DNA from: Glaciozyma antarctica PI12
Lineage: Eukaryota > Basidiomycota > Microbotryomycetes > Kriegeriales > Camptobasidiaceae
Length of the DNA: 64,000 bases
Reading direction: 5' to 3'
Assembly (NCBI GenBank): GCA_002917775.1
Contig: KZ627157.1
Coordinates: 1,243,482-1,307,481, forward strand
In this document: positions 11,216 through 23,190 of the stretch, piece after piece
How positions within the stretch are numbered: position 1 is the first letter of the stretch
How the letters are laid out: each line of letters starts with the position of its first letter
Notes under the pieces: generated by a model
Seen by the model: only the letters and a program-made list of their open reading frames with translations
The model's database searches: none
Told to the model about the DNA's origin: nothing
Position numbers and translations under genes: made by a program

Positions 11216-11287
11216 TCCCTGCTGGTCTACCGGTCATGATTCGGCTCTCTCACAGCCGCGAACGGGGTTCGACTCCCCGGCAGGGAA
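11216..11287 (+). tRNA. tRNA-Glu (anticodon CTC)
   Basis: TCCCTGC pairs perfectly with GCAGGGA as the 7-bp acceptor stem, followed by an A discriminator. The anticodon arm is CGGCT-CTCTCAC-AGCCG with T33 and anticodon CTC. The T arm is built on GGGGTTCGACTCCCC. The D arm begins TGGTCTACCGG. The overall sequence resembles eukaryotic tRNA-Glu(CTC). No intron is present and CCA is not encoded. Confidence 0.93.
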
Positions 11288-11293
11288 AGCGAT

Positions 11294-11303
11294 CCTTTTT
11301 TTT
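11294..11303 (+). terminator. RNA polymerase III T-run terminator
   Basis: A run of about nine T lies a few bases after the tRNA 3' end, with a second T-run about ten bases further on as a backup. This is the expected Pol III stop. Confidence 0.85.
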
Positions 11304-11591
11304 TCGTCTGTCATTTTTTTTTGGCGCAGCGGAGTCGGGGAGGTGACGCTGCACCGTAACAAACGACTCCACACGAGCAGGGCCCAGATGTGTGAGCAGC
11401 TGAGCAGTTGGGTCGTTCAACGGGGTGAGTGCAAGCCCCGAATTGCACGAAAGCAGGTAGGAAGCAGAGCAGCAGAACGCGCACAGGAGCAGGAGCGCAC
11501 GCGATGAGGGGCGCACACAACGTGCAGCGATACCCATGAAGCACATACTGCATTGCCGCATCCCCAGTAACTCCCAACCTCAATCCACAAT

Positions 11592-13130
11592 CTAGACCTG
11601 CGAGCGCGAGACGAGATCAGCGACGGTCCCTCACGACGCGAACGAAGAGTACGTACAGCGTGTCCACTGATGAAGAAGGTCTTGTTGACTGCGCGAGAGA
11701 AGTCAGCGCGGTCAAAGGCAGCGAAAGAAGGGACGTGCTGGAGGGATCGATAGGAGCAGGAGCGCCGCGCGAGTCAACAGGGAGAGCAGCGTACGCCGCA
11801 TCAGCGGTGGTGATCTTTCCAGCCGATCCGTCGACGGTGACGTTGTTGCTGTAATTTGACGAGAGTCAGCGAGAGCAGGGAGGACAGAGGGAGGGGACGG
11901 ACAGGCAGATCTCCGACTTGACTTGGCCAGCGATGAGGCGCTTCCACGCCTCGTTGCACTCGTGGATGATTTCGGTGGCGTACTTGCGGTTCTTGGCCTC
12001 GCCAGAGAAGGCAAACTGGTTCTCGGGCTTTCCGTCGGGGATCTGCGCGCGATGGCGGGGGTCAGCTCCTCCTCACTCCAGCTGTTCTCCCAGACGAACT
12101 TTGTAGATGCTGCACGGAGAAAGTCAGCTCTCGCACGAAAACAACGCAGCGCCGAAGAGGACGCACCGGAACCACTCGTTGGTCGCGCGGATCAAACCAG
12201 GAAGGTGCCTCTCGACATCCTCGATATCGTTAAGCTTGCTAGCGAGGGGGTCGTTGACATCAACGACGATGACCTTCCAGTCGGTCTCTCCCTCGTCGAG
12301 GAGCGCCATGATACCGAGGACCTTGACCTGCTTGACCTGTCCCGTGTAGCCGATCGCCTCTCCAATCTCGCAGACGTCGACGGGGTCGTCGTCGCCGTTC
12401 GCCTTGGTCTCGGGGTGCATGGCGTTGGGGTCCTCCCAGGTCTGCACGTGGGGAGCGGGGTCAGCTTATCGCGCGTGAGCTGGTGAGAGCTCGACTAACC
12501 TGGGGGAAGGCTCTGTTGAGGAGGAGCGCACGCGAAAGTCAGCAAGAGATCCCAGCAAACACTTCTAGAGCCCCCGTATCGAGCGTGAGACGCACCCGTA
12601 GTTCCAGAGGTATCCTGCGTGCAGTCGCGTTAGCTCTCGTTCCGCACGAACGCTGAAGACGAAAGCCGGACTCACCCTTGTGGGGGAAGCAGTTGCGAAC
12701 GAACCTGAGCTTGCCCTTCTTGGTGTCCTGGAGGATAGGGTTGAAGCTCTCCGTCTTGGAGATTTCCTGACGTGCAAAAAGACGAGAGATCAGCAGCTGA
12801 TCCTCCTCAACCACTCGAGCCGGAGCGCACCATCTTGGCGTTGGACCAACGGGGGATCTCGACGACCATGTTGAGGATCGTGCGGGCCTCGTTGGCGAAG
12901 AGGGGGATATCGTGGAAGGGGGGAGATGACGGTGCCGTTCTGCTCAGTGTAGACGCGGTACTCTGCACGGGGAGGACTCCCGATTAGCTAGGAAAGCGCC
13001 TGGGTGTCGAGTAGGACCTACCGAAGGTGTTGGCACTGCCGACCTGGCCTGTAGAGAGAGCGGGTGAGTTCGGAGACGGGGAGAGAGCGTTGAGATTGAG
13101 GGACGAACGGGTGGTGTACTCGGACGACAT
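11592..13130 (-). CDS. IPP1: Cytosolic-type inorganic pyrophosphatase, with a 1-nt frame break
   Basis: Soluble family I pyrophosphatase (PPi to 2 Pi). The spliced minus strand reads [53 protein letters not shown], the active-site [49 protein letters not shown] and a terminal TFFISGHAV. It is collinear with yeast Ipp1. It is split by many small introns; the last coding exon is only GTC plus the stop. A run of six G at 12918-12923 (six C on the coding strand) shifts the frame between GTVISP and FHDIPLF; five would restore it. The intron 11689-11738 has a GC donor. The gene is divergent from SIN3 across 236 bp. An open, Arg-rich leader lies in frame upstream of the ATG. Confidence 0.9.
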
Positions 13131-13366
13131 GGTTGATGCTGTACTGAGTAGTCTTGACTGTTGAGCGAGTCTTGCTGTTGCGCGAGTGGCCAGGTTGAAG
13201 AACAGGGCTTGAAACGAGGGAGCGGCAGGAGAAGAAGCAGCTCCAAGTTGAGATGGCGACACTTGCGAAATTTCAATTGGGAAATTGGCTGGGCCCGCCT
13301 TTGGGCCTTTGGACTTGGAGGGAACGCAGAGCCAGCTTCTCCCTCCGCCAAAACTCACTCCTACTC

Positions 13367-16300
13367 ATGGCTGAACAGCCTGGAGTACAGCCAGTCCAGC
13401 CTGCTGTAGCAGCAGCAGCAGCAGCAGCGCCAGGCGTTCCTCGTTACCCGCCCGCCGCTCGCCCTGTTCCGACACCTCCTCCTGCCCAAGACCGACCGGC
13501 GCCAGGACCTAGCCAACCAGCACCAGTCGACCCCAAGGCGCCCGCCCCAGCAGCTTTTCGTCCTCTCAACGTCAAGGATGCGCTTAGGTACGCAACCGCC
13601 TGGTCCACGTTGATCGCCCTGGCTGACCGAAGCCCCTCCTTCTCGCTGCCAGCTATCTCGACCGCGTCAAGGTCACCTTCAACGACCAGGCAGAAGGTGA
13701 GTTCATCTGACAGCGTGGCGTGTACTTGAGCTAACTCTCGCGCACAGTCTACGACCGCTTCCTCATGATCATGAAGGAGTTCAAGAGCCAGGTGCGTTCC
13801 TTCCGTGTGGCGCGGCAGGAGGTGGAGAGCGGAAAGCTAACTCGGCTGTACAGGGTATCGACACGCCAGGAGTTATCGAGCGAGTGCGTATCGGTTAGAT
13901 CTTCCCGCAGACACACGCACTGACGGCTCTCCCGCTACTCCAGGTCAGCACGCTCTTCCGAGGACACCCCGCCCTCATCCAGGGCTTCAACACCTTCCTC
14001 CCACCCGGCTACCGCATCGAATGCTCCGTTTCGACTTCGACGCCCCAGGACGAAGGCGGCGTCACCACCATCACCGTCACGACTCCGATGGGCATGACCA
14101 CGCGCACTCAGATCACGGCGCCAGGAGCTGGCGGATCCAACGCAGTCGGCACTAGCCTTCCGACGCAGGCGAAGCCTCTCTCTGCCTCAGCCGACAATGA
14201 CGCCCTCAAAGCTCCTGCCGCCCCTCGCCCAGCACCACCCTCCTCGAAGCCCGCCCACACCCCGCTCCCCTCGAAGCCCGCCGAAGCGAAAGCAGCCCTC
14301 CACCTCCCCACTCTCCCTCCGATCCCTTCCATCGCCGCTCTCGCCACCTCTGCACCCATCGCCACTCCAGGCGCCATCAGCCTCCTCTCCTCCCAGTTCG
14401 TACCAGGACGCGGAGCAGACATGGCGGCTGCTATGGCAGCGGCGTCCGCGGCGAGCAGCGGAGTCTCCCCCGCCAACGACCACTTCTCGCGCCCTCCGAT
14501 GGAGTTCAACCACGCCATCAACTACGTCAACAAGATCAAGAACCGCTTCGTTCGTGATCCCGATACGTACAAGGCGTTCCTCGAGATCCTCCAGACGTAC
14601 CAGAAGGAAGGTCGTGCGATTCAGGACGTGCGTGCATTCCCTCCTCTCACTGGCGCAAAACTGACGTTTTCTGTTCGAACGCAGGTCTACGCCCAGGTCA
14701 CGACTCTCTTCCACGCCGCGCCAGATCTCCTCGACGAGTTCAAGCAGTTCCTCCCCGACACCTCTGGTGACCAAGCGAACGCCGCGCCTTTCGCGCTGGG
14801 ACAGATGGCGAGCGGAAGCGGATCGCAGGCGAGGACTGGAGGTACCAAGCGACCCTCGACGAGCAACTTAAAGCGAGACGAGGTGAGCGGCGTCAAGAAG
14901 GCCAAGCCGAGCAAGGGTAAGGTGGTGGACGACAAGTTCAAGGTACGCCCGCTGGCTTTCGGAGGCGAAGAGGCGAAAGCTGACGAGATCGCAGAGCAAG
15001 CGTCCGACGAAGGGCGACTCGAAGGACGCTCGCAAGGGTCCCTCTCCCTCCGATGGCGCCTACACCGACGCCGGCGCAGAGCCCTCTCTCTACTCTCAGC
15101 ACCAGCAGATGAACCCCTTCCCTCCCGGCTACCCCGTCCAAGCGTACCCAACTCACCAACCCCCTCACCCCGCCTACGCCTACGAATCTCCTCCCCTCCC
15201 TCCTCCTCCCCAGCCTATCCTCCCTCTCAAGCCTCAGGCCTCTCAAGTCGATCTCGCATTCTTCAGCCGCGCCAAGATCTACACGGGAGACGTGACGACC
15301 TACCACGAGTTCCTCAAACTCCTCAACCTCTACACGCAGGATATCTTAGACCTCACTGCACTCGTTTCGAGGGCGTTCTTGTTCATTGGGCAGGACGCGG
15401 GGCTGTGGAGAGAGTTTAGGGAGATGGTCGGATGGACGGAGGGGCGCGCGTTGGGAGATCCGGGAGGAAGGGTCGAGGTTGTCGATGGAGTGAGGATCGT
15501 CGAGAATGTGCCGAGTCTGGATAGACCGAGGCGAGGGAAGGGAGATTCGGGCAAGGGGTGGAAGACGTATGGACCGAGCTATCGCCAGCTCCCGCCTTCG
15601 GTGAGTGCGAGGGAGTGTGGGGATTTGAGGGGAGCTGACCACGGTCGATGTTTGCAGGAGATCTCGCTCAACTGCTCGGGTCGCGATGCGCTGTGCTGGG
15701 ACGTCCTGAACGACGAGTGGAGTGAGTTACAGCTCGCGCACCGTTGGCAGAGAGGATCGCTGACCGTACCTCTCCTCAGTTTCGCAGCCGAGCTGGGCCA
15801 GCGACGAAGGTTTCGTCGCTCACCGCAAGAACCCGTACGAGGAAGCTCTCCACCGCTCGGAGGAGGAGCGCCACGAGTACGACTACCACATCGAAGCCAA
15901 CCTCCGCACGATCGCCCTCCTCGAACCCATCGCCACTCGAATCGCCATCATGGAAGCCGACGAGCGCGCGACGTTCCGCCTCAAGCCTGGACTCGGGAAT
16001 CAGAGCAAGAGTATCTACCAGCGCGTTATTAAGAAGGTCTATGGGAAGGAGCAGGGAGGAGAGGTCATTCAGGCGCTGCATGAGAACCCTTGCGTTGCTG
16101 TACCGATCGTCCTTGCTCGACTCAAGCAGAAGGACGACGAGTGGAAGCGGGCGCTGAGGGAGTGGAATCGTGTTTGGCGCGACGTCGTTCGTCCTCTTCC
16201 TCATCTCGCGACGTTCGGCGAGCTAATGTCCTCTGATTGACAGGACGCGAAGAACTTCTGGAAGTCCCTTGACCATCAAGCCATCTCGCTCAAGGCGAGC

Positions 16301-18277
16301 GACAAGCGTACGCACACGAGCAAGGCCCTCGTCACGGAGATCGAGACGATGAAGCGCGAGCAACGTCAGCGCGCCATCGCCGCCGGCCTCTCCCCCTCCT
16401 CCCCTCACGCCCAACTCCGCTACGACTTCTCCGACCGCGACGCCCTCGCCGACGCGTTCAAGCTCGTCTTCTCATTCCTCGATCGAACTCCTACCATCTC
16501 GGCGGCCGACAAGGATAAGCTTGATGCGTTCCTTCGAAGGTTCCTGCCCCTCGTCTTTGCGTTTACGACGACCGACTTTGCGTTGTCGCTACTTCCTATT
16601 GCGGGCGCAGACGACGATAACGAGTCGCTTGACGGAGCGAGCGACGCAGGAACGAGCGTGATGGACGACGTCTCGGAAGGAACGTCCGTCATTGGCGTCA
16701 AGCGCGGCGGGAAGAAGTCGGGCGGAGACCTGAGGAAGAAGGCGCTCAAGAACGCTGGACCTGGGAAAGGGCGCGGAGGCGACTTTGGGAGGAGGAGCAA
16801 GGTCTCGTCGCCGGCTCCTAGCTCTCGCGCGGCGTCCCCGGCGCTGTCGGCGGCGGATACAACGGATGGAGACGTGAGCATGGCCGACGTTCCTCAACCT
16901 ACCGACCTCTCGGCTCTCGCGTCCCTCTTCGCTCCGGGAGACGAGGTAGCCGTCGAGACGCTCGTCGAGGCAGCAGCCCCTACCGGCGAGTCGAGCACGA
17001 GCGATGGCTCCGTCGGGATGGTGGTCGATGAGGTGCCGAGCCCGATCGTTGACGCCGTTGAGGTCTTCGAGTCGTCGGCGGAGACGCTGGAGCAGGCGAC
17101 GATCATGGAGAGTCTTCCAGAGGTCATCGTTCCAGTCGACGACCGACCTCCTCGAGTCGACATTCGTCGGCAGTGGAACCTGTTCGCCAACTCGAACATG
17201 TACTGCATGTTGCGACTCCTCCAGGTGCGCTTCTTCGATCTCTCTCAGCAGCGCGAAACTGACTTTGCGCAACCAGATCGTTTACCACCGCCTAACGCTC
17301 CTCAAGAAGTCAGCCGTCACTCTCGCCAGTCCTCCCCCTCCTCAGCCGATCACCGCTCGACACGTCCCCTCCCTCTCCCTCTCCTCGACCATCGGATCGA
17401 CATCTTCAGTCCCGCCGGCGCACTACTACCAGCGAGCGCTCGGGCTGTGCGAAAGGCTGTTCGACGGCGATATCGACCAGGCTGCGTTCGAGGAAGCGTT
17501 GCGACACATGTTTGGCACGCAGGGCTACGTCCTCTTCACGTTCGACAAGCTCCTTCATGGGATCGTCAAGCAGGTGCGTCGTTCACCGTTCGAAGCTGTA
17601 TCAGGAGCTGACGAGTATGACGACTGCAGAGCCAGATCGCGCTCGGCGACAGCAAGTCTCAGGACCTCTTCGACCTCCTCCAAGAAGATCGCGCCCACCC
17701 GGACCGCTCAACGTCGCAGCAACAGCTCTTCTACCGCTCGCAAGCCGAGAGCGCGCTCGGGAACGACGAGAACTTGTACCGGATCGAGTGGGTCCCAGAC
17801 CGCTCTTCGCTTGGGATCCAGCTCCTCGGCAAGGATAGCGTACCGACGGACGACCTTCCGACCGCTGAGCGCGAATGGGCGACGTACCTCGAGAAGTTCG
17901 TTCTCTCGGACGCGACGCCTGGAGTGAACCCGAAGACGATTCCGTTCCTACGAAGGTTCGTCGCTCATCCTCCTCGAGCTTGTGCAAAAGCTGACGATGC
18001 GAGTAGGAACATGCGGAAGGCCTCTCCGACTGGCACGGACGCGTTCCCGTCCAACATCATCGTCAAGTCGAGCCTGCAGTGCAAGATCTGTCTGCGGTCG
18101 TACCGCATCTTCTACGTCCCCGACACCGAGGACTTCATCTCTCGTCGGGTTACGCCAGAGGTGAAGAAGGCGCCGAAGAAGGTCGAGGTGTTTGAGAAGT
18201 GGCTCGAGGCGAGGAAGGCAGCGTTGGAGCCGAAGGAGAAGGTGGAGGAGGAGGTCAAGATGGATGTTGGGGCTTGA
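13367..18277 (+). CDS. SIN3: SIN3 histone-deacetylase co-repressor scaffold
   Basis: Starts at ATG 13367 with an Ala/Pro/Gln-rich leader. PAH1 (ALSYLDRVKVTFNDQ...VYDRFL, about 13570-14010), PAH2 (INYVNKIKNRF...YKAFLEILQTYQ, about 14510-14760) and PAH3 (FFSRAKIYTGDVTTYHEFL, about 15250-15440) follow in order. The HDAC-interaction region comes next (SYRQLPPSEISLNCSGRD...CWDVLNDEW, then the KNPYEEALHRSEEERHEYD stretch). The Sin3 C-terminal domain lies around 17160-18200. SIN3 assembles Rpd3-type deacetylases onto promoters. About a dozen small introns are present, all frame-consistent where checked. Acidic Ser-rich linkers separate the domains. It converges on the next minus-strand gene with about 100 bp between. 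Confidence 0.93.
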
Positions 18278-18378
18278 ATGGGTTGGCGATAGTTTGTAAC
18301 ACCGTTGTGCGATTCGCTAGCTCGAGAGCAGCAGGTGTGATACGACAAGCTGATTCCATTATATAACCTCCCACCCAG

Positions 18379-19859
18379 CTAATCTGGAAGGGCTCCCCAA
18401 GCCTCGCTAGCATGCAGGCTCCCCTCCCCCTCCTCCCAACTCCCCTCCATCTCAACTTGATGCAACACCCTCCCCTCTCCCACCGTCGCTTTAAACGCAA
18501 TCGCCTCCCTCCCCCTCCTCACCAGCGCCTCCAAGCACCCCGCCACCCCTGCGAACCTCGAATCCTCCGCCATCAATTCCTCCCACGTCGCTTCCTCCTC
18601 CTCTTCGTCCCCTGAGACGGTGGAGGAATCGCTTTCGAGGCCTTCGTCTGCTAGAGCGTGGGTGGAGAGAGGGGCGAGGGAACGGGATTCCCGTAGTCGA
18701 CGACGGAGGTCTCGGATTTCGGTCGTTTGGAGGACCTTCAGGCGCTCGAGGGAGGCGTTGATCGTGAGAAGGGAGTTGGTGGTTATCTCCAAATCGAGGA
18801 TCTGCAAAGAATGATCAGCGGGGCGTGCGGAGAGGGAGGGAGAGAACGGACCTTGCGAGATACGCGGGCGTCTTGGGCTCGCTCTTCGCTCGCTTTCCGT
18901 TCCTCCTCCGCTGTCAAAGTCGCTCGCTCGACCTCTCCAGCATCCTCGTCGTCCCTCCCCTTCCCTTTCCCAATTCCCAGCCCAGACAGCGCTCGAGCAT
19001 CTCCCCCTCCCAACCCAGACGACGCTCCCCCTCCCAACCCAGAAAACGTCCGACCATGCCCCCTCCCCGCTTCCTCCTGCGAGACGACGGACGATATTGA
19101 AGATGAGGAAGTGACCGACATGCTCCTCGCCATTCGAGTCCCCGTCGTAGTTATTGGCGGCCTCGAATGCTTCCTCTGCCCGATCGTAGGAGACGGTAGT
19201 GGCGACTCGTACGCAATAGAGTGCGCCGGCAGGAGACCTGCGCCTAACGCAGGGCTCGGGAACTCGTAGCTCTCGTTACTGAAGTTCGGAGAAGTGAGAG
19301 GGGAGGGCGTCGAGCTTTCGGAGGAGGAGGAGACGCTCAGCGGTGGGAGAGGGGAGGCGTAAGGCGTGCGCGTTGAGACGGAGGAAGGGAGGTGGGTGAT
19401 GATGCGCGTTCGGTCGGCCTGGGAGCTGCTCTTGAGGCCTGGTCGAGCACGGATAGGACTTGGGGGTCGTTGGATGATCCTTGGAGAGGTGACCGGAGCT
19501 GCTCGAGCGAATGGCGACCCAAGCGGGGTAGCAGGGGCTGAATGGGTGGCTAGTCCTGGAGTCACTTGCGCTCGTGGTCGTAGGACGGGAGTGGTGGATT
19601 GGGAGGAGGGGGTTCGGCGGAGGATCGGGGTCGTGAAGGCTGAGGGGTCCACGCGGGCTTTGAGCGGCTTGGAGGTGGGGAAGGAGGAGGAGGGGGAAGA
19701 GGCGGCGTGCTTCAGTGGTGCAGGGTAGGGCTGAGTTGAGGGGCCTTTGTTGCTCCCGCCGAGGACGCGGACACGGCGGGTGGGTTGTTGTTCTTCTGCA
19801 AGTGGCGAGGATCAGCTCGAGGGTCAGCTGGGCCGGCGGAAGGGCGACGTACGCTGCAT
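18379..19859 (-). CDS. Uncharacterised Ser/Pro-rich protein with C-terminal coiled coil
   Basis: I place the start at the ATG at 19859, which gives a two-codon first exon (Met-Gln) before an intron with a GTACGT donor. The alternative frame starting upstream does not join. Exon 2 encodes a long Ser/Thr/Pro-rich region with repeated GLGGG/ALSGLG elements and an acidic/Lys coiled segment. A second intron near 18785-18830 leads to the last exon, LDLEITTNSLLTINASLERL, followed by an Arg-rich heptad helix and an acidic tail. The helix is the most conserved-looking part. I do not recognise the family; a cytoskeletal or septin-associated role would be a guess. Confidence 0.6.
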
Positions 19860-21785
19860 AGGTGCAGGCTAGTGGGGTATAGGCCAGCTTCTGGCGGCGG
19901 TTGAAGGCTCCAGAGGGTGAAGTCGAGAAGGGAGGTCGAGAGGGGAGAGGAGTTGACCTGGACGCGAACACTTGGGATCGAGTCGACCTCTCTCCTCGCA
20001 TTTTTTACAGTCTCTCAAAAGCACGCCAGAAGGGTAGGATTGCATAGAAGTGATTGCAGTCAAGGACAAGGGAGGGACGAGGTAAGAGCGAATCTCCCTT
20101 GTTTACGCCGCGAGCGCGCGCCTCAGCTGTCGAGCGATTGTACCTGGCTTCTAAGTTCGTTGGAATTGGTCTTTCGAGGATAGTATAGTGCTCTGTGATT
20201 TACGAAAGTCAGCGAGAAGGAAAGCCAGAAGCGCAACTACCGCCATTCCTGCCCTGCTCGCCCGTCTCGTCTCGTGCGAGCTTCCACCTCTGCACAGTGT
20301 GGTTGATGCTGTCCTCCACCCGACGGGAAATAACAGTCGAAGGAAATACTTTTGACGACTCCAGCGCTGTCAAACTGGCTTCACATAAGGGGGAGCGAGG
20401 TCGACCGAGGTAGGCCTGCGAGGGGCCCGAAAAACGAGAGGGAAGGCGCCGAACGAAGCGTTGCAGATTTTCTGCTCGCCTGGACAGAGGACGCGGAGAG
20501 TGGGTTGAAGGAAGCAGAGTGGGTCGCTGGGAGCTTACGGATAGGGAAGCAAGGGCGTCGATCCGGGGTTGGAGGCTTGTAACGCGTCCCCGCTTTCGAG
20601 GAAGGATACAGTTCAGCGACAGTAGACGTTCGCAAGAAGCTTCAAAGCCGGCTCTGAGTAGGAGGAGGAGCGGATAAGGGAGCAGGACACTTGGCGAACT
20701 ACGTACTTCGGTGAATTATTGAGAGGCGACGAGATTGATGAGAAGCTATCTCTGGCGTTCGCTGCTGTCGCCCTGATCGAGGAGAAGTGTACTCTGGAGC
20801 TCGCGTGGGCAACGAGAGCTGACTTGGGCTGAGAGGGGCGCAAGAGTTGGGGGGGAGTGTTCGTGTTCGGGGCTCGCGTAAGGGGGATGGCGTGCTTCAT
20901 TCCTCCGTTCGTACGCTGCACTCGTTGAGAACAGGAGCAGGACGCGGACAGCTAGCACAAAGCACGAATAAGGATGGTCGATCGCGCGGGAGCCGAGGAT
21001 CTCGGTGTCTGTCCCCTTGGCCGCCGAGGAGCTTGACCCAGGGGGACGTGGCGGATTTGGAGCTTGTGCCCCCCTCGTCTTGAGCCTCCCCTTCTTCTTC
21101 CTCCCCCCGCCTTCAACCGCTATCTCTCTCTTCCCCCCAGGGTAAACGCTCGAGCACCGGTCAGTCCCCAGCCTGGCTCACCGTACTAACCCAGGGCAGA
21201 AGAGTCCTCCTTCCTCAGGGCGAGAGGACCTTCTTCCGCCTGAGACACGCTTGACTCCCTCCCCCAGCTGACACGCATCCTCATCCTCCTCCTCTCTCCG
21301 GTCAACTCGTACTCGACGCAATGAACAGCTCGCGACCCTTCCCCCTCCTCCGCCCCAGCCTACAGCCTCAACAGCCAACTCCTCCCACTCCCCGCCCGCC
21401 TTATCTCTCCGCCACCACGCTAATTTCCCCGCCAACTCCTACTCATCGACCACTCTCAAGTCAAGGCCAACCACCTCGACTACTCTCTCCCCTCCCTCCC
21501 TCGAAGAGTGTAGGATCCTTCTCGCGCGCTTTCTAGCTGCAGCATTTGAAGAATCTCTCGGTGAGCACCATCTGCCCGGTGCCCGACCCTCCTCAACCGC
21601 AAGCTAACCGCAGTCGTTCTCTCGAGCCAGCCCTTCCAACCCCATCCCCCCCTCCATCCTCTCCACCGGCTCACCGCTCCTCCCCTCTCCCCTCTCCCCT
21701 CGACCCACCTACAACTCGTCGATCCCCGTCCCTCGACTTGCACCCAACTCTAGACTCTCCAAAAAATCACCCCATCTAGACGACC
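19860..21785. other. Long non-coding stretch between divergent genes
   Basis: About 1.9 kb separating the minus-strand unknown from the bHLH gene. The right 700 nt is strongly pyrimidine-rich and looks like a long bHLH leader. It contains a plausible leader intron (about 21561-21612, GTGAGC donor, GCTAACCGCAG acceptor) and an upstream ORF of 71 codons at 21321-21536. Short frames at 20195-20960 show no family resemblance. Confidence 0.5.
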
Positions 21786-22926
21786 ATGACGATCGCACAG
21801 GAGCACGGCTTTGGCTTCTCTCCCACCAACTCGTCCCCCGATACCAACATGGGCTCGATGCTCTTTGACGACGATTCCAAGGACTTTGGCGACGACGACT
21901 TGAAGCCCAAGAAGGCGTTTGGTCGCAAGGGACCTGGCGCTGCCGACAAGCGCGCTACGCACAACGCCATCGAGCGTGCGAGGAGGGAGAGTCTGAATGG
22001 TCGATTCATGGTGCGTGTTTTTCGCGCGTCGTGTGATCGTGGTTCTCGGCCGACGCTAACGAGATTGTTTATCGCAGACTCTGGCGGAAGCGTTGCCTTC
22101 AATGGCTAACGTCAAGCGTCCTTCCAAGTCCATCATCGTCAACAAGGCGCTCGATTTCGTGTTCGACGCTCAGGTGCGTCGCTCCTCGAAAAAGCGAGGC
22201 CCGTGAACTGACTCCTCTCTCTCGCAGGTCAAGGAGCACGCCCTCATCAAGGAGAACAACGACCTTCGTCGCCAGGTCGACCAGCTCCGCGCGCGTCTCG
22301 GCATGGCCCCCCTCCCTCCGCCGACGCCTCTCCCCGCCGCCGTCGACATCCCCAAGGCCGCCGCCTACGCGCAGTACCCTCGCTCCTTCACCTCTGCCGA
22401 AGGAGCGTTCCACGACGAGATGGGATCGATCAACGGAGGAGCTTCGACGGGATCCCCGGCTTCGGAGCAGCAGATCGCTTCGCCGACTTCGGTCGCAGCA
22501 CTCCCTAGCCCCTCCTTCACCGAGGCAGCTCAGTCGCCGACACTCTCGTACCCGCCCATGTACCCAACCTCGCTCGACAGCACCGAGTCGGCCGAACGAC
22601 GCCCCACGAGCGCGTCGCCGCCGTTCCTCGGGAATATGGCGATGGGCGGGATGAATGCGCAGGCGCAGGCGATGCTGCAGGCGCAGTTTGGGTACATGAA
22701 CCCGAGCGTTCTTTCGCAGCAACAGTCGCTTCTCATGGCGGCGCACCTTCAGCAGCAGCAGCAGCAGCAGATGCAACAGCATCATGGGCAGCACGCCGAC
22801 GTTTACGGAATGGGAGGAATGGGAGGGATTGCAGGGATTGCAGGGACAGCAGGGAGGAATGCCCTGGGGTGGGTTCGGAACGTTGGACGCCTACTCGTTC
22901 ATGAGCTAGTGCTCTCGATACCTTGA
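21786..22926 (+). CDS. bHLH transcription factor
   Basis: The first Met at 21786 gives an acidic N-terminus. The bHLH follows: basic region RATHNAIERARRESLNGRF, helix 1/loop TLAEALPSMANVKRPSKS and helix 2 IIVNKALDFVFDAQ, running into a leucine-type coiled extension. The His, Glu and Arg of H-N-A-I-E-R-A-R-R are the E-box (CANNTG) contacts. Two introns lie inside the bHLH (about 22013-22078 and 22173-22227). The C-terminus is Ser/Pro-rich with a polyglutamine tract. As written the frame stops at 22926. A one-base change near 22830 would instead give a QGLQGQQGGMPWGGF-type end stopping at 22909, which looks more natural. Target genes are unknown. Confidence 0.85.
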
Positions 22927-23190
22927 AAAGATCCCCGCTGTGCGCCTCAGTTATCTCCTTTCTAGCCTCTTTCTACCCCCGTTGCCACTCCTTTTGAATC
23001 CTGCCTTTGCTGTAATCTCTTGTTAGCGAATCAAGGGTCGGGAATTGAGAGCGAGAAGCAAAGCACGAGAAGCGTGAAAGCAGGCGACTCCCCCATCCTC
23101 CACCAAGACTCGGAGGAGGGACGTCGCGTCGAAAAAACGCAACTTGTCATCCCTCTCTCCTTCCTCCCTCCTGCTCGTCTCCTCTGCTCC

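Noticed and set aside
10577-11346. Two overlapping plus frames upstream of and across tRNA-Glu
   Set aside because: Weak codon bias, no splice-consistent structure, and one runs through the tRNA gene.
22801-22834. 34-nt intron to explain the bHLH C-terminal frame change
   Set aside because: Shorter than any other intron here (about 45 nt minimum), and it lacks a normal donor and branch site.
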